Shown here piece after piece: positions 18,274 through 26,827 of a stretch of DNA of 64,000 bases. Numbering within the stretch: position 1 is the stretch's first letter; each line of letters starts with the position of its first letter. The stretch is from Planctobacterium sp965279005 (lineage in GTDB: Bacteria > Pseudomonadota > Gammaproteobacteria > Enterobacterales > Alteromonadaceae), in assembly GCA_965279005.1 (NCBI GenBank), contig CBDIHK010000012.1:1-64000 (forward strand), in the 5' to 3' direction. The notes beneath the pieces were generated by a model. That model searched no databases and had not been told where the DNA came from. It saw nothing but the letters and a program-made list of their open reading frames with translations. Position numbers and translations under genes: made by a program.

Positions 18274-19857
18274 ATGGCGATGAATGAAGTAACCGAAAGC
18301 GCCAAGCTGGAAACCAGCAAACACAAAGTAAAAAGTGCATTAAGCGTGCGTAGGCAGCTGTTAACCTACATTGTTGCCGGTGTTTTTGTGTTACTGCTGC
18401 TTTTCAGTATTGCAATCAGCTGGTTAGCAGGAAAAGAGACCAGTGCTTTGATTGTCGGAAATGCCCAACAAGTTGCCAGGGCGCTGTCACAACAATCGGT
18501 GTTAGCACTGCTAACCGAGAGCGAAGAAAACGCGGAAACAGCCATGGATCAGGTAATGGCATTCCCTGACGTAGCGGGCGCCGGTTTGGTAACAAACAGT
18601 GGTAAAATGATTAGTTGGCGGGGCGATGGCCGCGGAGAGCAGTTTTTTAATACTATCGACTGGCCGAATATTAGAAGTTATTTATTGATAAACGAAGATG
18701 CTGACTATTGGTTTGTAGCATCAGCAGTCATTCTCACCAACAATTCGAATGAAGAAGAAAGCGATACCGATTTGTTTGAAGCCAGTGAAGAAAAGCTTGG
18801 TTTCGCTATCCTCGCTTTTAGCAAAGACAGCCTTACCCAGATAAACCGCGACATCATTCTAACCATCGCATTTACCGGTGGTATTGCGGTTGTAGGACTA
18901 ATCCTCATTGTTGGCAGCGCCATCCAGCGACTTCTTTCTCCGTTGCAAACCTTGTCTGAAGTTATGGTCTACAACCACGAAACCGGTGAGCACAAAAGGG
19001 CCAACGTTAAAGGTTCCAAAGAAGTGGAGCAAATGGCCGAGTCATTCAATGCAATGATGCAGACATTGGACGAACAGGATGACCGTTTGCGCAGCCACAG
19101 GGATCAGCTCGAAGCAGAAGTCAAGATACGCACCAGCGAATTAGTCGTCGCCAGGGATGCCGCACTAAGCAGTAGCAGGCATAAGTCGGAGTTTTTGGCG
19201 AACATGACGCACGAACTTCGGACACCAATACAATCTATCATAGGCTACGTGGATTTAGCCAAAGAAGAGGCCGAAAACGAGGGTCTGTTTGACATTACGA
19301 GTGATTTGGACAAAGCGACTCGAAACGCTGACCGGCTGTTGGGCATGATCAACTGTGTCTTAGACCTTTCCAAAATAGAGGCAGGTCGGATGGAGTTGAG
19401 TTTAAAGAGTGTATATTTAGCTGATTTATTGAGCAATGTAGAAGAAGCCACTGCCCCGCTTATTCCGAGAAACCAAAACCAGTTTATTTTAAATAACCAG
19501 TGTGAAAATCGACTATTGCGTATCGATAGCGAAAAACTGCTGCAAGTGTTGATAAATTTGGTCAGCAATGCCTGTAAATTTACCCAGGAAGGCACGATCA
19601 CACTAAAGGTAGTGTGCAAGCCAAATAGCATCTTATTCGAAGTGTCAGACACTGGAATAGGAATACCGGAAGATGAGTTACCGCACATCTTCCAGCAGTT
19701 CAAACAAGTTGATGGCAGTGAGTCACGTAAGTTCGGCGGAACTGGCCTGGGACTTGCCATATCCAAACAATTTTGTGACTTGATGAAAGCCGAGCTCAGC
19801 GTCACTAGCAAAGTGGGTCAAGGTTCAACTTTTTACGTATCCCTACCGCTGAATTAA
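18274..19857 (+). CDS. Sensor histidine kinase with CHASE8-like periplasmic domain
   Basis: A 527-residue inner-membrane kinase. TM1 is at about residues 28-50. A periplasmic domain resembling CHASE8 follows ('VARALSQQSVLALLTESEEN', 'FPDVAGAGLVTNSGKMISW'), then TM2 at about 190-215 and HAMP to about 268. HisKA carries H313 in 'NMTHELRTPIQSIIGYVDLA'. HATPase_c has N box 'LVSNACKFT', G1 'VSDTGIGIP', F box 'FKQVDGS' and G2 'GGTGLGLAISKQF'. There is no attached receiver domain and no response regulator next door, so the cognate regulator is elsewhere. The ATG at 18274 lies 4 nt after the upstream stop; an ATG at 18280 is possible. Confidence 0.92.
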   Translation: MAMNEVTESAKLETSKHKVKSALSVRRQLLTYIVAGVFVLLLLFSIAISWLAGKETSALIVGNAQQVARALSQQSVLALLTESEENAETAMDQVMAFPDVAGAGLVTNSGKMISWRGDGRGEQFFNTIDWPNIRSYLLINEDADYWFVASAVILTNNSNEEESDTDLFEASEEKLGFAILAFSKDSLTQINRDIILTIAFTGGIAVVGLILIVGSAIQRLLSPLQTLSEVMVYNHETGEHKRANVKGSKEVEQMAESFNAMMQTLDEQDDRLRSHRDQLEAEVKIRTSELVVARDAALSSSRHKSEFLANMTHELRTPIQSIIGYVDLAKEEAENEGLFDITSDLDKATRNADRLLGMINCVLDLSKIEAGRMELSLKSVYLADLLSNVEEATAPLIPRNQNQFILNNQCENRLLRIDSEKLLQVLINLVSNACKFTQEGTITLKVVCKPNSILFEVSDTGIGIPEDELPHIFQQFKQVDGSESRKFGGTGLGLAISKQFCDLMKAELSVTSKVGQGSTFYVSLPLN

Positions 19858-20175
19858 ATTTTGCATTCCGAAGGGCTAGTTTGGCACGGAAACAAAAATT
19901 TTTTTGGAAACAGTGCTCCCGCATATTTTATACCGATTCCATTAAGTATTTGCTGACCCGTGAACAAATTTTGCTGTGGCATGACATACACGACGCATTG
20001 GGCACAGGTCATTAACAGGCACGGCTCGTCCGGATAAATTACTTTCAACCCGAAGCCAAGTTGAGCTTGAAAAAAGATAATACTTGTTAAATGGTAATTA
20101 CCGAATAAACTGTTGATATAAGTTATAAAATTATCTGTAAATCACAGGTGATAAGGAAACTTAACGGCCCTGATT
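19858..20175. other. Intergenic region upstream of the TonB-dependent receptor
   Basis: 318 nt with no convincing gene. It contains the second copy of the 16-bp repeat (19930-19945) and an AT-rich stretch with TATAAAAT near 20125 that could be the receptor promoter -10 region. The AAGGAAAC purine run ends about 16 nt before the ATG, so the receptor's ribosome site is poorly placed. Confidence 0.5.
19930..19945. repeat. 16-bp intergenic repeat, copy 2
   Basis: Exact copy of the ataccgattccattaa sequence at 397-412, again in noncoding DNA. Confidence 0.45.
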
Positions 20176-22320
20176 ATGAAGAAACTACTGTTGGTTAGTT
20201 GTATTTCGCTAGCTCTCGCTGCGCCTGCCCACTCAGCCCTATTATTGCAAGATGATTATGCTGACGATGAATTCAGTGACGAATTTTCAGATGATGAATT
20301 TGGCGACTTTTACGGCGGTGAGGCCTTTGTCAGTATCGCAACTGGAACCCGCAAATCCATTAGCAAAGCCCCATCAGTAGCAACCGTTATAACGTCGGAA
20401 AGAATCCAAGAGCTAGGCGTCACAAACCTCTACCAACTTATCGAAACAGTAACCGGTATCCATGTTTATCCCTCCAATTTTAACCGCATGAATTCGCAGT
20501 TTTCAATTAGGGGCGTGCACACCCGAGAAAACCCACAGGTACTTGTACTCGTCAATAACATCAGGACGACGCACAATTATAAAGGCGCTGCCTGGAACCT
20601 GTTCAATGTGGGTACAGAAATCATTGACCGAATTGAAATTATCCGCGGACCAGGCTCTGCCGTTCATGGTGCTGACGCCTTCTCGGGAGTCATTAACATA
20701 GTCACCAAAGGTAATGGTGGCGAATTTACTAATGATGTTGGAGTACGTTCAGGCTCGTTTGGTACCAAAAGTGCGTGGTTAAACTATGGTACCAAAATTG
20801 GCGACTTTGATTTAAGTATCAATGCCCAATGGAATGACACTGATGGCGACGATAGCCGAATAATAGAACAAGACGCCATGCATGCGTTTGGATTGGCTGC
20901 ACTGTCTAATGCGCCTAGCGCGCTTGATACTAGAAAAGAAACCAGGGATGTACATATCAACCTGGCGAATGACAAGTGGCGCTTTTCCTACTGGCACCTC
21001 TCCAATGAAGGTGGCACTGGTTTTGGCGCTGCGCAGGCACTTTCTGTTGGGGATTTACACAAAGATTCTGCAGATACATTGTCACTGGAATACAAATCGG
21101 ATATTAGCGACAGCCTAAGTTTTTCAGCTAGCACCTATTATCAATGGCACGACGAAAATACCTACTTTGTGATTTTTCCTGCTGGCTTCGCCACGCCCAG
21201 GGCGTTTGATCCGGATACTGGCGCGCCAACTGCATTTACCGTATTTACCGACGGTGTCATTGGCAATCCAATTCTAGACGAAACCAATTCTGGTATCGAC
21301 TTAGTGTTTAATTACAAACCAAATTCAGAGCATGATTTTCGTTTGGGCATCGGATTCCAGCGAAATGAAGGCGAGGCTTCTGAATTTAAAAATTTTGGTC
21401 CGTTGGCACAAGATGGTACTGAAGACTTCATCGGTGACAACTTAACTGATGTGACCGGGACGCCATTTGTATTTGCGCCAAATGAGTCAAGGGATGTTTA
21501 TTTTGTCTCTGTACAAGATGAATGGCAGTTGGCAAAGGACTGGGAACTCACGCTAGGCCTTCGCTATGACGACTATTCTGACTTTGGCTCCACTGTAAAT
21601 CCAAGGGCTGCATTAGTTTGGCAAGCAAAACACAATTTAACCGCAAAAGCGCTTTATGGGCGGGCATTTCGGGCGCCCTCTTTTGGTGAGCTTTTTGCCG
21701 TTAACAACCCTGTAGTGTTAGGCAACCCAAACTTAGATCCTGAAACGATAAATACGGTGGAACTCGCCTTCGATTATCGACCAAACTTTGACTGGAAATT
21801 CTTGTTTAACATATTCGCCTATGAGGCAGATAACCTGATCGTCTATATTCCACAAGGTGATGGCTCCAACCTCGCCAGCAACGCGGGAGCGCAGGATGGA
21901 ATTGGGGCAGAGTTGGAAATACATTGGACAGTGTCAGAGCAATTAAACCTAAAACTTGGCTACGCATTCCAACAAGCTGAAGATGCAGATTCTGGCGCTG
22001 ATATACCCGATGCACCGCAAAACTCCCTGGATTTTAGTATGGAGTGGAAAATTTCTGATGATCTGACCTGGCATCTGGACTCTAGCTGGATAACAAATAG
22101 GTCACGCCCCGCCGGGGATGCCAGGCCAGATGTAGACAACTTTACCTGGGTAAATAGCAATTTTGTCTATTATGTTAATTCTAATTTAGACCTGGGCCTG
22201 TCAATTCGAAACTTACTGGATGAAGACGCCTTCGAGCCATCAGACGCCACAGGAACGATTCCAGGAGACTTGCCGCTGGAAGAGCGCGGCTATTGGGCGA
22301 CAATGAGGTACTCTTTTTAA
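20176..22320 (+). CDS. TonB-dependent outer-membrane receptor
   Basis: A 714-residue receptor with signal peptide (MKKLLLVSCISLALAAPAHS). It then has an unusual acidic stretch of D/E with F/Y at about residues 25-50. The plug domain contains 'VATVITSERIQELGV', 'SQFSIRGVHTRENPQVLVLV' and 'IDRIEIIRGPGSAVHGADAF'. The 22-strand barrel ends in 'RGYWATMRYSF' with a terminal Phe. It takes up a scarce large ligand across the outer membrane using TonB energy. The ligand is unknown. It follows a periplasmic binding protein and a kinase, and its stop overlaps the ATG of a citrate-synthase-like gene, so it may be co-transcribed with that gene. Confidence 0.93.
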   Translation: MKKLLLVSCISLALAAPAHSALLLQDDYADDEFSDEFSDDEFGDFYGGEAFVSIATGTRKSISKAPSVATVITSERIQELGVTNLYQLIETVTGIHVYPSNFNRMNSQFSIRGVHTRENPQVLVLVNNIRTTHNYKGAAWNLFNVGTEIIDRIEIIRGPGSAVHGADAFSGVINIVTKGNGGEFTNDVGVRSGSFGTKSAWLNYGTKIGDFDLSINAQWNDTDGDDSRIIEQDAMHAFGLAALSNAPSALDTRKETRDVHINLANDKWRFSYWHLSNEGGTGFGAAQALSVGDLHKDSADTLSLEYKSDISDSLSFSASTYYQWHDENTYFVIFPAGFATPRAFDPDTGAPTAFTVFTDGVIGNPILDETNSGIDLVFNYKPNSEHDFRLGIGFQRNEGEASEFKNFGPLAQDGTEDFIGDNLTDVTGTPFVFAPNESRDVYFVSVQDEWQLAKDWELTLGLRYDDYSDFGSTVNPRAALVWQAKHNLTAKALYGRAFRAPSFGELFAVNNPVVLGNPNLDPETINTVELAFDYRPNFDWKFLFNIFAYEADNLIVYIPQGDGSNLASNAGAQDGIGAELEIHWTVSEQLNLKLGYAFQQAEDADSGADIPDAPQNSLDFSMEWKISDDLTWHLDSSWITNRSRPAGDARPDVDNFTWVNSNFVYYVNSNLDLGLSIRNLLDEDAFEPSDATGTIPGDLPLEERGYWATMRYSF

Positions 22321-23114
22321 TGTCATCTGAAGCATCTAAAGTTCGTTCTAGGGGCGATGATTTCGCCCCTAAGCTCGAGACCAAAATAACCCTAGAAAAA
22401 CCACCTGCACACAATCCTTACCAAACCGAACAGCAATTTATCCATGGCTATGACCATATGGAATTGCTGGAAAAACTCTCTTTCAGCGATACCATTTATT
22501 TATTGCTAAGGGGCAACCTGCCCTCGACTGAAGATAAAACATTATTTAATAAGTTGTGCATTGCCTTTATCAATCCAGGTGTTCGCAATGCAGCGGGCCA
22601 GGCCGCCATCATAGCGGGAGTAGGCAAAACGGATCCGCTACACATGCTGCCAATTGCCATGGGGGTCTATGGTGGTCGTTTTGAAGGCGCAGGAGAAATT
22701 GAAACGATGCTGCGCGAATTCAGGCGATTTAGCCGCAAACCAGCTCAAAATGCAGAGGCAAAAGCACTGTCGGGTGATATTACAGGGATGAGCACTGTCT
22801 ATGGGGATCCGGATGTTTATGCCGACAAGCTGCTGCAATACTTTGCAGCCCAGGCAGAAACAGGAAAAACCATCAAATGGCTCTACGAGTTACAAAAATT
22901 GGTACTGCCAAAAGGCATCGGAGCCACTAAGGCCGCAGTAGCTGCAGGCGTCATGGCCGATTTGGGGTTTCAACCCCGGCAAGGTGGGCCGTTACTACAA
23001 ATGCTTTCAGCCCCGGGGCTCCTTGCCCACGGTATGGAATACTCGAATAAACCATTGACAGCAATGAAGTTCGAATCTGACGAGGACTATCTAGTGGAGC
23101 CAAAAGATGAGTAA
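22320..23114 (+). CDS. Citrate-synthase / citryl-CoA-lyase-like protein, subunit A
   Basis: 264 residues from the ATG at 22320, which overlaps the receptor stop (TAATG). The N-terminal half resembles the citrate synthase family: 'IHGYDHMELLEKLSFSDTIYLLLRGNLPS'-like. The C-terminal 'VMADLGFQPRQGGPLLQMLS' and 'APGLLAHGMEYSNKPL' resemble the family's GlfxlaRtpGlxAH region. Where the family has GPLHGG with a catalytic His, this protein reads GVYGG with Y117. The aspartate of NVD also appears absent ('GIGATKAAVAAG'). The protein overlaps a second related gene by 8 nt, so a heteromer is likely. Its reaction is unknown and may not be citrate synthesis. Confidence 0.65.
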   Translation: MSSEASKVRSRGDDFAPKLETKITLEKPPAHNPYQTEQQFIHGYDHMELLEKLSFSDTIYLLLRGNLPSTEDKTLFNKLCIAFINPGVRNAAGQAAIIAGVGKTDPLHMLPIAMGVYGGRFEGAGEIETMLREFRRFSRKPAQNAEAKALSGDITGMSTVYGDPDVYADKLLQYFAAQAETGKTIKWLYELQKLVLPKGIGATKAAVAAGVMADLGFQPRQGGPLLQMLSAPGLLAHGMEYSNKPLTAMKFESDEDYLVEPKDE

Positions 23115-23916
23115 CTACGCCCCCTGGGACAAATACCATAACAAGATTGTGTCAAGCAAAGGTGGCTGGAAAATAGGGGAAGGCGTTTTTAACAGTGGTT
23201 ATGACATGATGAATGACCTGGTCGGCCATTACAGCTACATGCAAGTCATCGTGCTAAACGCAACCGGTAAAATGGTTTCAAGGGAATTTGCGGACTGGAT
23301 AGAAGCAGTACACATGTGCCTGAGCTGGCCTGATCCTCGCATTTGGTGCAACAGGCTTGGCGCCTTGTCTGCGAGCGCAGGTACCAGTTCGATTGCAGCG
23401 ACCTGCTTTGGGATCTTAAGCTCCGACTCCAGGGCGTTTGGTGTTAAGCCGGTTCTAGAAGGTACAGAGTTTATCCAGTTTGCCCATCAATCGGTAAAAA
23501 ATGGCTTATCAGTATCAGAATTTGTGCAACAAGAACTTAAGAAGCGCGGTGGTAAGCCAACATTTATGGGATATGCCCGTCCTATCGCCAAGGGCGATGA
23601 ACGGATCCCTGCGCTAGAAAGGGTAGCGAAAGATCGAGGCTTCAAACCAGGTCCACACTTGCGCTTGGCGTATGAAATTGAACAGCATTTACATGAACAA
23701 TACGATGAAACCATGAATATTAACGGCTATGCCTGTGCATTCCTTTCTGACGAAGGCATGACACCATTAGATGTGTATAGAATCTTCACAATTGCTGTGA
23801 ATAGTGGTGTAACAGCGTGCTATGTGGACGCTGCCGATAGAATACCCGGCAGCTTCTCACCATTAAAATGTGAAGACGTTAATTATACGGGTGCAGCTAT
23901 CAGGACAATTGACTAG
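23107..23916 (+). CDS. Citrate-synthase-like protein, subunit B
   Basis: 269 residues, translationally coupled to the preceding gene by an 8-nt overlap. It has the same fold pattern: 'GYDMMNDLVGHYSYMQVIVL', 'NATGKMVSREFADWIEAVHM', and 'MGYARPIAKGDERIPALERV' at the place of the family motif GxGHRxYxxxDPRA. Here the His is replaced by A157. 'MNINGYACAFLSDEGMTPLD' stands where the catalytic Asp of NVD is expected, with N206 instead. The mutual overlap and similar size to subunit A suggest a two-subunit complex from an old duplication. A terminator follows at 23940-23976. A DUF-type hypothetical is the main alternative label. Confidence 0.6.
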   Translation: MSNYAPWDKYHNKIVSSKGGWKIGEGVFNSGYDMMNDLVGHYSYMQVIVLNATGKMVSREFADWIEAVHMCLSWPDPRIWCNRLGALSASAGTSSIAATCFGILSSDSRAFGVKPVLEGTEFIQFAHQSVKNGLSVSEFVQQELKKRGGKPTFMGYARPIAKGDERIPALERVAKDRGFKPGPHLRLAYEIEQHLHEQYDETMNINGYACAFLSDEGMTPLDVYRIFTIAVNSGVTACYVDAADRIPGSFSPLKCEDVNYTGAAIRTID

Positions 23917-23935
23917 TTGCGCTTTGCCCTGCTGT

Positions 23936-24787
23936 TTATAGCCCAAAAGCCGCTAATAGTGCTTTTTGGGCTTTTTCATTTTCAGCGTTAAGTTCCCGAA
24001 TTCCTTGAGTTGCCACTTCCCCTACTACAGTTCGTACCGGCCTGTCCCCTGAGTTTAGTGCCAGCAGAGCCAAAACAGCATCGGCAACTTCGGTTGGTGA
24101 AGGTACCTCCTCGAGGTTTTGGAATGCCGCCTCCATACCCGCAACCATTTGCGCTGGCGCGTCTTTTAATGGACCGTATTTTGCTAACACTTCCGTTTCT
24201 TTCGGCAGCAGCCGCTTGTCGTGTAAATCTGACGGATAGGCGCCAGGTTCAACTAGGCACAAATCGACACCAAGCGCTTTGGTTTCAATATTCCAGCTTT
24301 CCATTAGGCCCTCGAGGGCATATTTGGAAGCGTTATACACACCAAGAAATGGGAAGCATAGCCTGCCACCCGCACTTGAAATATTAATGACCACTGCATT
24401 ATCGGTTTTCGCCAATGTTGGCATCAAAGCTTTTGTTAGCATGAGCGGACCAAACAAGTTCACATCAAAAACCTGCCTCGCTTGTTCAATTGAGAAGCTC
24501 TCAACCAACCCCAGCGCACCTAATCCTGCGTTGTTAACTAACCCATATAGATCCCCAACGTGGCTTGCTAACTTTTGTATATCATCAGCTGAAGTCACAT
24601 CTAATTCGAGGATTTCTATCCTTCCGGCCGCAGCCTCACTCACCTGTTGCAGTGAATGTGCAGCTGACGCATTGCGGCTCGATACATCGCGCATTGTCGC
24701 CAATACATGGTAACCAGCGTTACATAGCGCTTCTGCAGTCACCCTTCCCAAGCCGGTCGCACTACCGGTTATCAATACTTTTTTCAA
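23936..24787 (-). CDS. Short-chain dehydrogenase/reductase
   Basis: 283 residues of the classical SDR fold. The TTG at 24787 is chosen because a GGAGG ribosome site lies 5 nt upstream and translation then begins MKKVLITGSATGLGRV, exactly at the Rossmann strand. Reading from an upstream ATG would add 11 residues overlapping the previous gene. The NAD(P) motif is GSATGLG, with 'NNAGLGALG' and the active site S..YxxxK in 'SSAGGRLCFPFLGVYNASKY'. It starts one nucleotide after the ThDP-enzyme stop, so the two are one operon and may act in sequence, for example reducing a ketone made by the ThDP enzyme. The substrate is unknown. Confidence 0.88.
   Translation of the reverse strand: MKKVLITGSATGLGRVTAEALCNAGYHVLATMRDVSSRNASAAHSLQQVSEAAAGRIEILELDVTSADDIQKLASHVGDLYGLVNNAGLGALGLVESFSIEQARQVFDVNLFGPLMLTKALMPTLAKTDNAVVINISSAGGRLCFPFLGVYNASKYALEGLMESWNIETKALGVDLCLVEPGAYPSDLHDKRLLPKETEVLAKYGPLKDAPAQMVAGMEAAFQNLEEVPSPTEVADAVLALLALNSGDRPVRTVVGEVATQGIRELNAENEKAQKALLAAFGL
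23940..23976 (+). terminator. Terminator of the citrate-synthase-like operon, inside the SDR 3' end
   Basis: AGCCCAAAAGC (23940-23950) pairs with GCTTTTTGGGCT (23961-23972) with one bulged base and is followed by a U run on the plus strand. It lies 23 nt after the plus-strand stop at 23916, yet within the last codons of the convergent SDR gene, so coding and termination share the same bases. Confidence 0.75.
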
Positions 24788-24788
24788 T

Positions 24789-26582
24789 TTAACCTCCAGG
24801 TGTAGCAGATTCACTGCCATTCACAGCAATTCCCTTAACCCGATCCGCCATGGGTGGAGCTTCTTCCCTGTCAATCCTCACATCAATCAAACTTGGGGAA
24901 TTTTTGCTAAACAAGCGTTCATAATCTATGGCTTCGAGTTCTTCGACAGTATTGACGACAATGCCTTCTAACCCCATTGATTGTGCCATCATTGCATAAT
25001 CAATAGTACCGAGTTCGAAGCCGGTTTGTTCCGCCCCGCCCAAGCGTTGCCCGTGCATAACCATACCTAGCACTGAATCGTTCAGGACAATATACACAAC
25101 CGGGATTTCAAGTTGATGCGCTACGGTTATTTCTTGTGCACTCATTAAGTAACTACCATCACCAGTGATGCACACGTGCGGGTGTTCCCTATTATTGCCA
25201 GCCGCTGAGCCTACTACGGCACCAATGGCCCAAGCCATGGCACCAAGCCCCATCGCTAAATGGAACTTGCCATTGTGCTCAGGACGTTGGTAATACTGTA
25301 TCGACCAGGCCCAAGCGTTACCGGCATCAACAAACACTCTAGTATCCAGAGGCAGCTCACGGCTCAGGTGGGTAAACAACCTTTGCGGTTTAATTGGGTT
25401 GTCGGTACTCAGGCACATTTCCTCGTTTAACAAAGAGGTGGCGCAACCGTTAATATTCAATATTTCAGGCTGCGGTAGACCTTCCCATTCTTTATTCCAG
25501 TAGCGCTGCGCCCGGTTGAGCTTTTCATTAATGATGCGGAATATTGTCGGAAGATGGCCGCAGACGTGAAGCCTTGCCATGTGTGAACGGGTAAAATGCT
25601 CAACCCGCGAATCCACGTGAATGAGCTTTTCATTCATCAATTCCTGTGCCCAGCCACGTGTGCCTAACTCGCCTAACGCTGCACCAATAGCAATGACCAA
25701 ATCAAGCTCACCATCTTCGTCGGCAAGCAACTTTTTCGCGCTTTCATGCCCGCCAAAGCCAAATACGCCGCGATAAAGCGGGTGTTTCTCATTCACCCAG
25801 CGCTTGCCCATTGGCCCTGTGACAAAGGGAGAGTTAATCATCTCGGCAAACCGCATAATTTCTTCAGACGCGTCTTTGCAGCCATCACCAATAAATAAAG
25901 CCACTTTGCTCACGCTTTTGAGTTCGATCACCATTTGATCCATGGCGCCTTGATCGGTAAGAGTATAGCGGCCACGCAAAGTCCGGCCTTCAACGTTGGC
26001 CTGTTTATGGGCTACCGTGCGCAAAACATCAGAAGGGATACTGACATGAACCGGCCCAGCTGGCTCATTTCTCGCACTCATAATGGCAGAAACAAGTTTT
26101 GTTTCCAATTGCTCATGGTGACTCACCAATGTACTGTATTTGGTACAGTGGTTGAAAATGCTAACGGTATCGATTGCAGCACAAGAAGAGTCCTGCAGAG
26201 CTCGCTTGCCGAATTTTGGCAGTGGCGTCTGAGCCGTTATAACTAGCAAAGGGATATTATCTGCATAGGCTGAAGACACGCCCGTGATGAGGTTGGTCGC
26301 CCCGGGACCAGTCGTAGCGCAGCACACGCCAATTCGGCCGGTTTCCCGCGCGTAACCATCTGCCATAAATGCCGCACCTGATTCGTGACGGGAAACGACG
26401 GACTTAACTCCACCGAAGCGCTCACTCACTGACAACGCATTATACAGAGGTTCAATAGCACCTCCGGGAACACCGAAAACAAATTTAATACCGAGCTGAT
26501 TGAGATAATCAACGATTAAATCGGCATAAGTGAACACTTCCATGTCCAAACTGGTTTCGTCTTTTGAATCAGCCATAGACAT
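24789..26582 (-). CDS. Thiamine-diphosphate-dependent enzyme, acetolactate-synthase large-subunit-like
   Basis: 597 residues with the three ThDP-family domains. The N-terminal PYR domain has the catalytic glutamate in 'RHESGAAFMADGYARETG' and 'TTGPGATNLITGVSSAYADN'. The middle domain is at about 215-350. The C-terminal PP domain has the metal/diphosphate motif 'CITGDGSYLMSAQEI' followed by 'VVYIVLNDSVLGMVMHGQ'. No small regulatory subunit gene is adjacent, and the partner is an SDR rather than ilvC, so this is probably not the biosynthetic acetolactate synthase. It may carry out another decarboxylation or acyloin ligation. A GGTGG ribosome site precedes the ATG at 26582. Confidence 0.88.
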   Translation of the reverse strand: MSMADSKDETSLDMEVFTYADLIVDYLNQLGIKFVFGVPGGAIEPLYNALSVSERFGGVKSVVSRHESGAAFMADGYARETGRIGVCCATTGPGATNLITGVSSAYADNIPLLVITAQTPLPKFGKRALQDSSCAAIDTVSIFNHCTKYSTLVSHHEQLETKLVSAIMSARNEPAGPVHVSIPSDVLRTVAHKQANVEGRTLRGRYTLTDQGAMDQMVIELKSVSKVALFIGDGCKDASEEIMRFAEMINSPFVTGPMGKRWVNEKHPLYRGVFGFGGHESAKKLLADEDGELDLVIAIGAALGELGTRGWAQELMNEKLIHVDSRVEHFTRSHMARLHVCGHLPTIFRIINEKLNRAQRYWNKEWEGLPQPEILNINGCATSLLNEEMCLSTDNPIKPQRLFTHLSRELPLDTRVFVDAGNAWAWSIQYYQRPEHNGKFHLAMGLGAMAWAIGAVVGSAAGNNREHPHVCITGDGSYLMSAQEITVAHQLEIPVVYIVLNDSVLGMVMHGQRLGGAEQTGFELGTIDYAMMAQSMGLEGIVVNTVEELEAIDYERLFSKNSPSLIDVRIDREEAPPMADRVKGIAVNGSESATPGG

Positions 26583-26827
26583 ACTACCACCTGTTGTTGT
26601 TTACAGAAATCGAGGACACAGCAAAGTGGTGCCATTAATATAAGTTTCAAGGTCATTATTGTAATTGTAAGGCGCGTAATCTACACAAAAAATGAACAGT
26701 TTTATAGTCGGTATCAAAAACTAATTAGGCTTTAATGTAAAAAACATGTTAATCAGGTAATAATTAACCCCCGTATCCTGAAGTGTTCTTTGTCGGCAGC
26801 CAAAGGGACGGTCGCCCGAACCATCAA

